From an uncultured Muribaculaceae bacterium (GTDB lineage: Bacteria > Bacteroidota > Bacteroidia > Bacteroidales > Muribaculaceae), in the NCBI GenBank assembly GCA_947628305.1, contig CANQZG010000017.1, forward strand, positions 1 through 64,000: a stretch of DNA of 64,000 nucleotides. The letters run 5' to 3'. The notes below the pieces were generated by a model. It was not told the origin of the DNA, ran no database searches, and worked only from the letters and a program-made list of their open reading frames with translations. The position numbers were made by a program, and so were the translations under genes. Position 1 is the first letter of the stretch; the number at the start of each line of letters is the position of its first letter. Positions 35,174 to 43,539 of the stretch are shown here, piece after piece.

Positions 35174-36927
35174 TTGTAAAAATAGGTTTTATGTTTAACC
35201 TTGCGGGCGAGCAGTTCATTGCCCGGGTCAAGTTTCAGGGCCTCTTTCCAAAAATCCACGGCACCGTCAGGCTCACCGTTCATGAAATATATATCCCCTG
35301 CGTGCTCGTATATCTCGGCCGACGGCTGTTCCACTGTCTTCTCGAGCGTGCGGTCGATAATTTCCTTGGCCCGTGTGAAATCCTTCTGCCTGAACAGCAC
35401 CCAGGCGTAGGTATCAAGCCAGGTAGGTTCGTCGGGAGATGACAGCAACGCACGTTCTATCATCTGACGGGCATGCGACAGGTCCTGCCCCTTGACAGCG
35501 AGAAAATAGGCGTAATTATTAAGTGTCATTGCATTGTCCGGAGCGAGCTTCAGGGCCTGCTCATAACAGGCGAACGCACTGTCGGGCAACTCCATGTTAT
35601 AATAGGTGTCGCCGATTGCGGTGATGATTTGCGCCCGAGGCTCGGCCTTTGTACTGTCGGCCAACGAAAGAGCCTTGCGCATATATTCCAACGCCTCGGG
35701 ATATTCCTTCAGATGCGTATAGTCATTGCCGATTGTCAGCATCAGGTCAGAACTTTCAGGGAAATATTTCAAACCGCGCCGGGCGGCGTCGATTGACTGC
35801 CGGTAGCGGTCAGTGACCTCATACAGGGCACATAGCCGCAACCAACCTTTCTCGTTGTCGGGGGCGAGGTCGAGCTGGTAGGACGTCTGTTCGGCCGCGC
35901 CGGCATAGTCCTTGCGTGCGATAAGATAGGAGGCATACAGGTCATGGATGTCAGCCTCGTGGGGGTGCTCGACAATGAGCCGTTGAAACAGGGTCTCGAT
36001 GCGTGGCTGTTGTAACGAGTCGGAAAACAACGCGCTCACGTAATCACGCATGAGCACCATCTTGACATTGAGGTCAAGACTCGTCTTGCCGAGGGCGTTG
36101 AACACCTCGCGGTCGTAAGCGACACTGTCGCCGGCATGGCGGTAATAATTGGCTCGGCTGTAGAATGCCTCGCCACTCGTCGAGTCAAGTTCGCACGCAC
36201 GGTTATAATAGTATATCGCCGTATCGGGACGATGAATCTCGCTGTACAGTTCGCCCGCAAGTATATTGTTCTCGACCGATGCCGGGGCGGCTTGGAGCAA
36301 GCGGTTGATTTCGCTGACCATGGCCGTTGTGTCACGAAGGTTGAACAACACCTGAAGTTTATTGGATGTGATTCCGGCATCGATACCCTGGGTTTTCTCA
36401 AGAGTGTCGAGAACCGCGACCGCCTTCCTTAGTCCAAGAGAATCACCCCCGGCCGAAAGTAGATTGGCGTACCTATAAGTAAAATCGGGACGCTGGGGAT
36501 AAAGCTCATGGATACGCCGCATTACACGCAGTGCCTCGGCAGGATTGTCACGTGCGAGAAGCGATGCGTAGGCAAAGCCGTACATGTAATCACCGGGGTC
36601 GGCATCAACCCCTTTTTTCATATAATCCCGAAAACGCGCATAGTTCACCGAATCCTCATTCATGAGATAGCCACAGAAGTAGCCGTACTCAAACATCATC
36701 GATGTGTCGGTCGGATTCAATTCGTATGCCCTCGACAATAAGTCGATATACGCGTCATTATTGCCTTTAAGTTTCTGGTTGACAGCCTCGAGATAGGTAT
36801 AGTCAGACTTCGCCTTGTCGCCCGGGGACACAGGGTCGAAACCTTTTCTTCCGGCGGCGAAAGCCGAAAGAGCCGTCAGCACTATGGCCACGAGCGTTAC
36901 AATTGTTGTCGGTCGCTGTCTTTTCAT
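35170..36927 (-). CDS. Exported tetratricopeptide-repeat protein
   Basis: The 585-residue protein has a signal peptide (1-24) and about 14 TPR units across its length, for example YLEAVNQKLKGNNDAYIDLL, GEAFYSRANYYRHAGDSVAY and ALEYMRKALSLADSTKAEPR. TPR arrays form superhelical binding surfaces; no enzyme motif is present. It overlaps the DUF4292 gene and lies between dut and envC. A periplasmic or outer-membrane scaffold is likely. The N-terminal segment lacks a lipid-accepting Cys. Confidence 0.88.
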   Translation of the reverse strand: MKRQRPTTIVTLVAIVLTALSAFAAGRKGFDPVSPGDKAKSDYTYLEAVNQKLKGNNDAYIDLLSRAYELNPTDTSMMFEYGYFCGYLMNEDSVNYARFRDYMKKGVDADPGDYMYGFAYASLLARDNPAEALRVMRRIHELYPQRPDFTYRYANLLSAGGDSLGLRKAVAVLDTLEKTQGIDAGITSNKLQVLFNLRDTTAMVSEINRLLQAAPASVENNILAGELYSEIHRPDTAIYYYNRACELDSTSGEAFYSRANYYRHAGDSVAYDREVFNALGKTSLDLNVKMVLMRDYVSALFSDSLQQPRIETLFQRLIVEHPHEADIHDLYASYLIARKDYAGAAEQTSYQLDLAPDNEKGWLRLCALYEVTDRYRQSIDAARRGLKYFPESSDLMLTIGNDYTHLKEYPEALEYMRKALSLADSTKAEPRAQIITAIGDTYYNMELPDSAFACYEQALKLAPDNAMTLNNYAYFLAVKGQDLSHARQMIERALLSSPDEPTWLDTYAWVLFRQKDFTRAKEIIDRTLEKTVEQPSAEIYEHAGDIYFMNGEPDGAVDFWKEALKLDPGNELLARKVKHKTYFYK

Positions 36928-36957
36928 AAGAGATTGTTGAAACGGATTATCACGGGG

Positions 36958-37401
36958 TCATCTGACACCTGTGTGACCGAACCCTCCCGTTCCACGCTCG
37001 GTCTCGTCGAGGGTATCGACAGGCATCCAATCAACCCTTACATATTCTTTAACAACCATTTGGCAAATACGTTCACCGTCATTTATTACAAACGGCTCAT
37101 CCGACAGATTGATTACAATCACCCCGATTTCACCGCGATAGTCGGCGTCAATAGTCCCGGGGGTGTTCACCAATGAGATTCCATGTTTCAACGCCAGTCC
37201 GCTACGCGGGCGTATCTGACACTCATACCCCTCGGGCAACTCGATACGCAACCCGGTGGGAATTAAGGCACGCTGCATAGGCGCAAGCGTCACCGGCGCA
37301 TCAAGACTCGCACGAACATCCATCCCCGCCGATGAAAACGTGGCGTAGGATGGCAACTCGTTGCCCGAACGATTCACTATCTTAACTTTGATTTCTTTCA
37401 T
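36958..37401 (-). CDS. dut: dUTP diphosphatase
   Basis: The 147-residue protein is full length for trimeric dUTPase. All five motifs are present: [49 protein letters not shown] and the C-terminal GTGGFGHTG. It hydrolyses dUTP to dUMP, limiting uracil in DNA and feeding ThyA. It leads the four-gene envelope operon, with its promoter at 37418-37425. The gap to the TPR gene is 30 nt. Confidence 0.97.
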   Translation of the reverse strand: MKEIKVKIVNRSGNELPSYATFSSAGMDVRASLDAPVTLAPMQRALIPTGLRIELPEGYECQIRPRSGLALKHGISLVNTPGTIDADYRGEIGVIVINLSDEPFVINDGERICQMVVKEYVRVDWMPVDTLDETERGTGGFGHTGVR

Positions 37402-37417
37402 AAATATAATTAAGGGA

Positions 37418-37425
37418 CAAAATTA
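37418..37425 (-). promoter_or_regulatory. -7 box TAATTTTG for the dut operon
   Basis: On the minus strand TAATTTTG ends 16 nt before the dut start. It fits TAnnTTTG; no -33 box is evident. Confidence 0.5.
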
Positions 37426-37463
37426 AGCAAAATATCGCAGTTAAAGGCCATTCCATTCTAAAA

Positions 37464-37737
37464 TAAGAGAATGTTTGAATTTAACAGTCCGAAATTTTTA
37501 TGCGGAGTCTTGGGATGATTTTGGCCATGCAGCCGAGGGAGCGATGCGGGCATCGTGACCGAGACAAAGGGACAAAAGCGTCTAAGAGACCGCATCGGGG
37601 GTTCCTTGACGGCATCTTCCGGCCATTTCCGTGTCTCTCGCTCGTCATGTATCTCGATACACTCCTCGCTCGGAGACCCGGAACTGTCTCGAAATCTGCC
37701 TATAAAAATTCGACTGTTAAATCCAAACATTCTCTTA
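37464..37737. mobile_element. MITE-like element with about 37-bp terminal inverted repeats
   Basis: The arms 37464-37500 (TAAGAGAATGTTTGAATTTA...) and 37701-37737 are inverted repeats with only a few mismatches. Between them lies about 200 bp with no convincing gene. An internal segment near 37535-37556 (GGGAGCGATGCGGGCATCG) recurs in reverse near 59503-59527. The size, long inverted ends, lack of a transposase and a second related copy fit a non-autonomous mobile element. The remaining parts of 37402-37893 hold only the promoters of dut and the ligase gene. Confidence 0.7.
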
Positions 37738-37853
37738 GAATAGATGGCGTGTTTTGCATAACAAACGTTAATAAACCTCCCGCATTAACCAACGAATGTT
37801 AACACGAGGTCAGTTTTAACGAGACCTCATATCAAAATGAGGGGGAATGTGGC

Positions 37854-37861
37854 TACCTTTG
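37854..37861 (+). promoter_or_regulatory. -7 box TACCTTTG for the acyl-CoA ligase gene
   Basis: TACCTTTG lies 32 nt before the ATG at 37894 and inside the longer reading that would start at 37837. It fits TAnnTTTG, which supports the downstream start. Confidence 0.55.
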
Positions 37862-37893
37862 TCCCGCTTTCAGCCAACATAAAGAACAACCCC

Positions 37894-39696
37894 ATGCCCA
37901 ATATACTCACCGATTTAGTTAACAATCAAGCATTTAAACATGGCAACCGGGAAGCATTCTTCTCACCTGCCAAAAACGGGAACTGGCTACCTACCATTTG
38001 GGAAAGCCTTGCGTCAGACGTAGAAGACGCCGCCTGTGGGCTTGAGACACTGGATGTCAAGGAACAGGAACCTATGGTGATTTTCTCGGCCAACCGCGCC
38101 GGGATGCTCGTAACCGATTTCGCCGCGTTCGCCCTACGTGCGATACCGGTGTCGATTTACGCCACCTCGTCACTTGAACAGGTTGTATACATCCTAAACG
38201 ACACCAAGGCAAGGATAATATTCACCGGGAACAAGACCCAGTATGACATCGCGAGGGAAGCGATGAAACAATGTCCCAACCTGCAGCAAATCATCACCTA
38301 TTATGAAATCGAGCGACAGGAGGGCGACACGACCACGATGCCGTTTGACCGACTTCTGTCAATGGGTCACGCCGCGTCAGACGACTGCCGGCAAGAAGTG
38401 GAACGCCGTCGGTCATCGGCGACACCCGACGACATCGCGACTCTAATCTACACATCGGGGACCACCGGCGAACCCAAAGGGGCGGTGCTCCCCCACAGCT
38501 GCTTCAACGCCGCACTTGAAATCCACCGCGAACGGCTGACAATGCTCTCCTCTGACGACACCTCGGTGTGCTTCCTCCCATTGAGTCATATATTTGAAAA
38601 AGCGTGGACCTATTTCTGTCTGTGGATGGATATAAAGGTATGGGTCAACAAAGACCCGCACGACATTCAGGAGACAGTCGCAAAGGTGCGTCCGACATGC
38701 ATGTGCAGCGTACCTCGGTTCTGGGAAAAAGTATATACTGCGGTTCGAGAAAAAATAGACGGCATGGGAGCGGTGCAACGCCTGATAGTGGGACGCGCCC
38801 TGAAGGTCGGGGCGAAGCGCAACCTCGAATACGCAAGACTTGGCAAGAAAGTTCCATGGGCACTCGAAATGCGATACCGTTTTTATGAACGGCGTGTATT
38901 CAACACCCTTAAACGCGCGATAGGTATCGAGCACGGTAACATCTTCCCGACCGCGGGCGCACCGTTGTCTGACAACATCGTGCGGTTCTTCCACACCTGC
39001 GGAATAAACATCGTCATCGGTTACGGACTGTCGGAAACCACCGCGACAGTCACATGTTACCCCGAGACGGGATGGGAAATCGGCACTGTGGGCACTGTGA
39101 TTCCACGCGTGCGTGTCAAAATCGGTGACGACAACGAAATCCTTGTGAAAGCACCGACTGTCATGCGGGGATATTACAACAAACCTGAGGCCACAGCCGA
39201 AGCATTCACCCCCGACGGCTGGTTCCGCACAGGCGACGCGGGATGCATCGACCCGTCAGGCGCACTCATCCTGACCGAACGCCTAAAGGACCTTTTCAAG
39301 ACATCCAACGGCAAATACATCGCCCCGCAGGCCATAGAGAGCCGACTCGGCGAGGACAAATACATCGAACAGGTCGCCGTCATCGGTGACCAGCGCAAAT
39401 ATGTCACCGCAATAATCGTCCCGGCATTCGAGGCCCTGAAAGAATACGCCCGTAAGATGCACATCCAGTACCGCTCGCTTGAGGAACTGGTGAAGAATTC
39501 TGAAATCAGGGCGATGATTGAGGAACGCATCAACCGTCTGCAGCGCGGTCTCGCAGGGTTCGAGAAAATCAAGAAATTCACCCTGTTACCCAAGGAGTTC
39601 ACCATGGAATCGGGTGAACTGACCAACACCCTGAAAATCCGTCGCCCGGTAATCAACCGTCACTACGCCCGTGAAATCGAGGCGATGTACGTCTGA
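37894..39696 (+). CDS. Long-chain fatty acid--CoA ligase (AMP-binding)
   Basis: The 600-residue protein has the AMP-binding P-loop LIYTSGTTGEPKGAVLPHSC, then FLPLSHIFEKAWTYF, GYGLSETTATVTCYP, DGWFRTGDAGCID and RLKDLFKTSNGKYIAPQ. These match FadD15-type ligases that activate fatty acids as acyl-CoA via acyl-adenylate. The ATG at 37894 is used because the longer start lies upstream of a good -7 box. The gene lies 25 nt before the BtuB-like receptor start, so they may be cotranscribed although the functions look unrelated. Confidence 0.93.
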   Translation: MPNILTDLVNNQAFKHGNREAFFSPAKNGNWLPTIWESLASDVEDAACGLETLDVKEQEPMVIFSANRAGMLVTDFAAFALRAIPVSIYATSSLEQVVYILNDTKARIIFTGNKTQYDIAREAMKQCPNLQQIITYYEIERQEGDTTTMPFDRLLSMGHAASDDCRQEVERRRSSATPDDIATLIYTSGTTGEPKGAVLPHSCFNAALEIHRERLTMLSSDDTSVCFLPLSHIFEKAWTYFCLWMDIKVWVNKDPHDIQETVAKVRPTCMCSVPRFWEKVYTAVREKIDGMGAVQRLIVGRALKVGAKRNLEYARLGKKVPWALEMRYRFYERRVFNTLKRAIGIEHGNIFPTAGAPLSDNIVRFFHTCGINIVIGYGLSETTATVTCYPETGWEIGTVGTVIPRVRVKIGDDNEILVKAPTVMRGYYNKPEATAEAFTPDGWFRTGDAGCIDPSGALILTERLKDLFKTSNGKYIAPQAIESRLGEDKYIEQVAVIGDQRKYVTAIIVPAFEALKEYARKMHIQYRSLEELVKNSEIRAMIEERINRLQRGLAGFEKIKKFTLLPKEFTMESGELTNTLKIRRPVINRHYAREIEAMYV

Positions 39697-39721
39697 ACGC
39701 CCCGTCCTGCCCTCTCCAAGC

Positions 39722-41749
39722 ATGAAAAGAGCCACCGCCATCATCTCACTCCTGTTATCTCTGACATTTACGTGGATAACGTCAAGAGCCGAGGTCGCAA
39801 ATGACTCTGTCAGCCTATCAACCGTGGAGGTCGTGGCGCAACGGCCTTTTGCCAAGGTTATTCCCGCACAGGAACTTGAAGGGCGCCGGCTTGAAGGGCT
39901 CAACTCCCTGTCAGTGGCCGATGCCATGCGCTACTTCTCAGGAATCCAAATCAAGGATTACGGAGGGGTGGGCGGTATCAAGACCATCGATATGCGCTCG
40001 ATGGGGTCCAACCATGCGGGCGTGTTCTACGACGGCATCCAACTCGGCAACGCGCAGAACGGCCAAATCGACCTTGGCAAGTTTTCGCTCGACAATATAG
40101 AGAAAATATCCCTCTACAACGGGCAGCGCAGCGAAATCCTACAGTCGGCCAAGGACTTCGGGTGGGCGGGGACTGTCTACATCGAGTCTCGCCGTCCGCG
40201 ATTCAACGACAATGAACATTACCATGTCAACGCCACATTCCGCACGGGCAGTTTCGGATTGGTGAACCCGTCGGCACGCCTTGACCTCAGGCTCAACGAT
40301 AACCTGAACGCGACAATCTCGGCCGAATATACCTACGCCACCGGCAAATACCATTTCCGTTATCGCAAGGTATTCGAGGACGGGACAGTGGCATGGGACA
40401 CCACCGCGACGCGACACAACGGCGACATCCACGCCCTGCGCGTCGAAGGGGGACTCTACGGTACAATGCACCGGGGCTCCTATCAGGCCAAGCTATATTA
40501 CTATGACTCGGAGCGCGGTATTCCCGGCGCGATTGTCAACAATGTGTGGAAAAACGCCCAGCGGCAATGGGACAGGAACTTCTTTGCACAAGGACGCGTA
40601 CGCAAATCGTTTTCAAGCCGTTACACAATCCAGGGCAATGTGAAATATGCCCGTGACTACATGCGATACCTCAATCCCGACACGACGCTGATGTATGTCA
40701 ATAACCGCTTCACCCAACACGAGATATATGCCTCGGTGGCACAACGGTTGACAATCATCGACGGGTGGGACGCCGCCCTGTCGGTCGATTACCAGTGGAA
40801 CAGCCTTGACGCATCGCTCGCCGATTTCGCCCGTCCCCGCCGTCACACGTTGCTCGCCGCCCTGGCGACAGCGGTCTCCATCGGGCCGCTGAAAGCACAG
40901 GCGAGCGTACTCGGCACCGCGGTCAACGACCGTGCCGGGAATGACAAGGGACGCGCGACACGACGGCTGTCACGCCTGACACCCGCCGTGTTCCTGTCGT
41001 GGCAGCCGTGGAAAGAACACGACCTGACACTGCGGGCATTCTATAAACGCATCTTCAGGATGCCCACATTCAATGAACTGTACTACACCGACATAGGCAA
41101 CGCGACACTGAACCCCGAGAACGCCGACCAGTTCAATGTCGGGCTGACATGGCACCGCGATTTTAACTCGACAATCTGGAACAGCATCGATTTCACGGTC
41201 GACGGTTACTATAACGAAGTGACTGACAAAATCATCGCCGTACCCAAAGGGTCGGGGCAGTACCGATGGATGATGATGAACATAGGCCGCGTCCACATCA
41301 AGGGCGTGGATATCACCGCGTCCCTTGAAACCTCCCTCGCGCCCGACCTTTTTATAGGCGGACGGCTGAACTACACGTTCCAGCGTGCACAGGACTACAC
41401 CGACCCGTCTGACAGCTTTGACGAGGCCGGTAGCTACAAGGGGCAAATCGCCTATATCCCGCGCCACAGCGGCGCAGCGACGCTCAACGCCCGTTGGCGA
41501 CGGCTACAGGGCGACTACAGTTTCATCTATGTGGGCGAGCGATACCACAACTCGTCCAACATCCCGGCCAACTACGAACAACCGTGGTACACCCACGACC
41601 TATCGCTCTCCTATCCGTTCACGCTTGACCGTTGCACGCTGCGTGTCACGGCCGAGGTCAACAACATTTTCAACCAACAGTATGAGGTGATACGAAACTA
41701 CCCGATGCCGGGGCGCAATTACCGTATAATCCTGAAATTCGACATCTGA
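39722..41749 (+). CDS. BtuB-like TonB-dependent receptor
   Basis: The 675-residue outer-membrane protein starts with a signal peptide (MKRATAIISLLLSLTFTWIT). A TonB box lies near 33-44 (SLSTVEVVAQRPF) and the plug begins SVADAMRYFSGIQIKDYGGV. The barrel ends RNYRIILKFDI. It lacks the carboxypeptidase-like domain of SusC and is of BtuB/FhuA size. The next gene, a surface-type beta-propeller lipoprotein, overlaps it by 1 nt. That pairing is known for Bacteroides BtuB-BtuG corrinoid uptake, so a cobalamin role is plausible. No cobalamin riboswitch is recognisable upstream. Other small ligands cannot be excluded. Confidence 0.88.
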   Translation: MKRATAIISLLLSLTFTWITSRAEVANDSVSLSTVEVVAQRPFAKVIPAQELEGRRLEGLNSLSVADAMRYFSGIQIKDYGGVGGIKTIDMRSMGSNHAGVFYDGIQLGNAQNGQIDLGKFSLDNIEKISLYNGQRSEILQSAKDFGWAGTVYIESRRPRFNDNEHYHVNATFRTGSFGLVNPSARLDLRLNDNLNATISAEYTYATGKYHFRYRKVFEDGTVAWDTTATRHNGDIHALRVEGGLYGTMHRGSYQAKLYYYDSERGIPGAIVNNVWKNAQRQWDRNFFAQGRVRKSFSSRYTIQGNVKYARDYMRYLNPDTTLMYVNNRFTQHEIYASVAQRLTIIDGWDAALSVDYQWNSLDASLADFARPRRHTLLAALATAVSIGPLKAQASVLGTAVNDRAGNDKGRATRRLSRLTPAVFLSWQPWKEHDLTLRAFYKRIFRMPTFNELYYTDIGNATLNPENADQFNVGLTWHRDFNSTIWNSIDFTVDGYYNEVTDKIIAVPKGSGQYRWMMMNIGRVHIKGVDITASLETSLAPDLFIGGRLNYTFQRAQDYTDPSDSFDEAGSYKGQIAYIPRHSGAATLNARWRRLQGDYSFIYVGERYHNSSNIPANYEQPWYTHDLSLSYPFTLDRCTLRVTAEVNNIFNQQYEVIRNYPMPGRNYRIILKFDI

Positions 41750-42900
41750 TGAAACCGACTTTCTCCTTCATAATCCTTTGCATGCTCATCCTTGTCTCGT
41801 GCCGGGAGGACGATGTCATAGTGCGCCCTCAGGTCGTGCCCGTGACACAACCGCAATATACATCAGTAAAGGGATTTTACCTCCTCAACGAGGGGAATAT
41901 GGGGACTAACAAATCGACCCTCGACTACATGGACTATACCACCGGGGAATATATCCGCAACATCTACGGCGCGGCCAACCCCGATGTACCCATGGAACTG
42001 GGCGATGTGGGCAACGACCTAAAAACCTACGGCTCAAAGCTATGGGCAGTCATCAACTGCTCCAACAAAGTGGAGGTGATGCGTGCCGCTGATGCCGTCC
42101 GCATCGGTCAGGTGGATATACCTAACTGCCGTCACATCAAGTTCCACCGTGGGTTTGCCTACGTAACCTCTTACGCCGGCCCGGTCGAAATCAACCCCGA
42201 CTACAGCCAGCTCGGATATGTCGCCAAGGTCGATACCGCCTCGTTGAAAGTTGTCGATATATGTATTGTGGGCTACCAACCTGACGGACTCGAAATCACG
42301 GGTGACCGCATCTATGTCGCCAATTCGGGGGGATACCGCGTACCCAACTACGAGAAGACGCTGAGCGTCATAGACATCAATTCATTTACCGTGATGGACA
42401 CAATTGAAATCGCCGAAAATCTGCAATATGTCGTAGGCGACCGCCACGGGAACATCTGGGTATCATCACGGGGCGACTATTACGCCCTGCCGGGACGGTT
42501 GTTCTGTTACAGTCCCGCTGAAAGCCGTGTCGTCAAGGAAATAGATGTGCCTGTCGGAAACTTATGGCTCGATGGGGATTCGTTATATATCATCTCGTCA
42601 CAGTGGAGCAACATCACCCAATCAACTGCCGTCACCACCGCGATTGTGGACACATCCACACGCTCACAGGCCAAGGGACAGCTTATAACCGACGGCACCG
42701 AGAGCGGCATGCAACGCCCCTACAGCATCGCTGTGAACCCCATAACCAAGGATATATACATCACCGACGCAGGGAATTTTGTCAACCCGGGCTTCCTGTA
42801 TTGCTACAACCGTGACGGCAAGATGCAGTGGCGGGTACGGACGGGTGACACCCCTGCATCAATCGCATTCATCGGCGAGACTACTGTCAATCGGCCGTAA
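41749..42900 (+). CDS. YncE/DUF5074-like beta-propeller surface lipoprotein (BtuG-like candidate)
   Basis: The 383-residue protein has a lipobox ILVSC with Cys18 followed by REDD, an acidic motif typical of surface-exposed Bacteroidota lipoproteins. Repeated blades include GVGNDLKTYGSKLWAVINCS-type segments, GLEITGDRIYVANSGGY and NPITKDIYITDAG, consistent with a seven-bladed propeller. In Bacteroides, BtuG is a propeller lipoprotein that captures B12 and docks on BtuB. The 1-nt overlap with a BtuB-like receptor supports an analogous pair here. Its last 14 nt overlap the 3' end of a converging gene. Confidence 0.8.
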   Translation: MKPTFSFIILCMLILVSCREDDVIVRPQVVPVTQPQYTSVKGFYLLNEGNMGTNKSTLDYMDYTTGEYIRNIYGAANPDVPMELGDVGNDLKTYGSKLWAVINCSNKVEVMRAADAVRIGQVDIPNCRHIKFHRGFAYVTSYAGPVEINPDYSQLGYVAKVDTASLKVVDICIVGYQPDGLEITGDRIYVANSGGYRVPNYEKTLSVIDINSFTVMDTIEIAENLQYVVGDRHGNIWVSSRGDYYALPGRLFCYSPAESRVVKEIDVPVGNLWLDGDSLYIISSQWSNITQSTAVTTAIVDTSTRSQAKGQLITDGTESGMQRPYSIAVNPITKDIYITDAGNFVNPGFLYCYNRDGKMQWRVRTGDTPASIAFIGETTVNRP

Positions 42901-43273
42901 CACCCGGAGCAGGACGCCAACCGCCTGTCGATGGCCTTGACGGAGCCGGGGACGATGTGGGAGGAGCGGGTGTAGGTCTGTTACCTGGCGATACAATAGG
43001 ACCGGGACGATAGGGCGGACGGGGGCGTATCGCCGGCCCGGTCACTGGGCGCGGGGCCCATGGCGCAGAATTCCAACCGCCCCAGTATCCCGGCGAATAG
43101 ACCGGGTCAACGACTGAAAAAGGCCATGTCCCGTTGACGTTGACATAACCCGGCGCGACATCATATCCCGAATCGACACCGACACCCATCGACACATCGG
43201 TCAACGGCCCGCACGACACCGCCGTCAGAACGATTGCCGTTCCCAATACCTTAATCAAACCTCTTGTCCTCAT
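42887..43273 (-). CDS. Small proline-rich lipoprotein
   Basis: The 128-residue protein has a lipoprotein signal (TAIVLTAVSC, Cys21). A short folded segment follows (NGTWPFSVVDPVYSPGYWGG), then a Pro/Arg/Ser-rich, probably extended tail from about 75 to the end. I do not recognise a family, though YSPGYWGG-type segments occur in short Bacteroidales envelope proteins. Its stop lies inside the end of the converging propeller gene. The tail could span the periplasm or contact peptidoglycan, but this is conjecture. Confidence 0.65.
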   Translation of the reverse strand: MRTRGLIKVLGTAIVLTAVSCGPLTDVSMGVGVDSGYDVAPGYVNVNGTWPFSVVDPVYSPGYWGGWNSAPWAPRPVTGPAIRPRPPYRPGPIVSPGNRPTPAPPTSSPAPSRPSTGGWRPAPGVTAD

Positions 43274-43382
43274 AAACTTTAATCTTTATTCTTTAATCTC
43301 TAAACTCTATATTCTAAACTTCCCGACAAAGACAAAAGTTAGCACCTCCCCTCATTCTTTTAGCAATAATTACCATTTTAAG

Positions 43383-43526
43383 AATGTTGCAGAATTGAGA
43401 TTTAATGAGAAATCGTAGGGACGCGCCAACGTGCGCGTCCTCAAAGTGGTAGATTATCAATGCAATAAAGGACGCGCCCGTTGGCACGTCCCTACGATGT
43501 TTATTGCGAATTTTGCAACACCCTCC
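43383..43526. repeat. BIME-like element with inverted GTAG hairpin pair and terminal repeats
   Basis: The ends GAATGTTGCAGAATTG (from 43383) and TTTTGCAACACCCTC (to 43525) are inverted repeats. Inside are a forward hairpin 43415-43440 (GTAGGGACGCGCC...GCGCGTCC) and a reverse hairpin 43470-43495 ending GTCCCTAC. It lies directly downstream of the CotH-family gene on the minus strand and may terminate it. Confidence 0.78.
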
Positions 43527-43539
43527 GTTACAACGCAAT

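Noticed and set aside
37458-37802. Open frames of 90-100 codons on both strands within the inverted-repeat element
   Set aside because: They read through the inverted arms and have no domain, signal or ribosome-binding context.
39600-39722. Cobalamin riboswitch before the BtuB-like gene
   Set aside because: The space is coding sequence of the ligase, and the region before the ligase has no recognisable B12-box-like segment.
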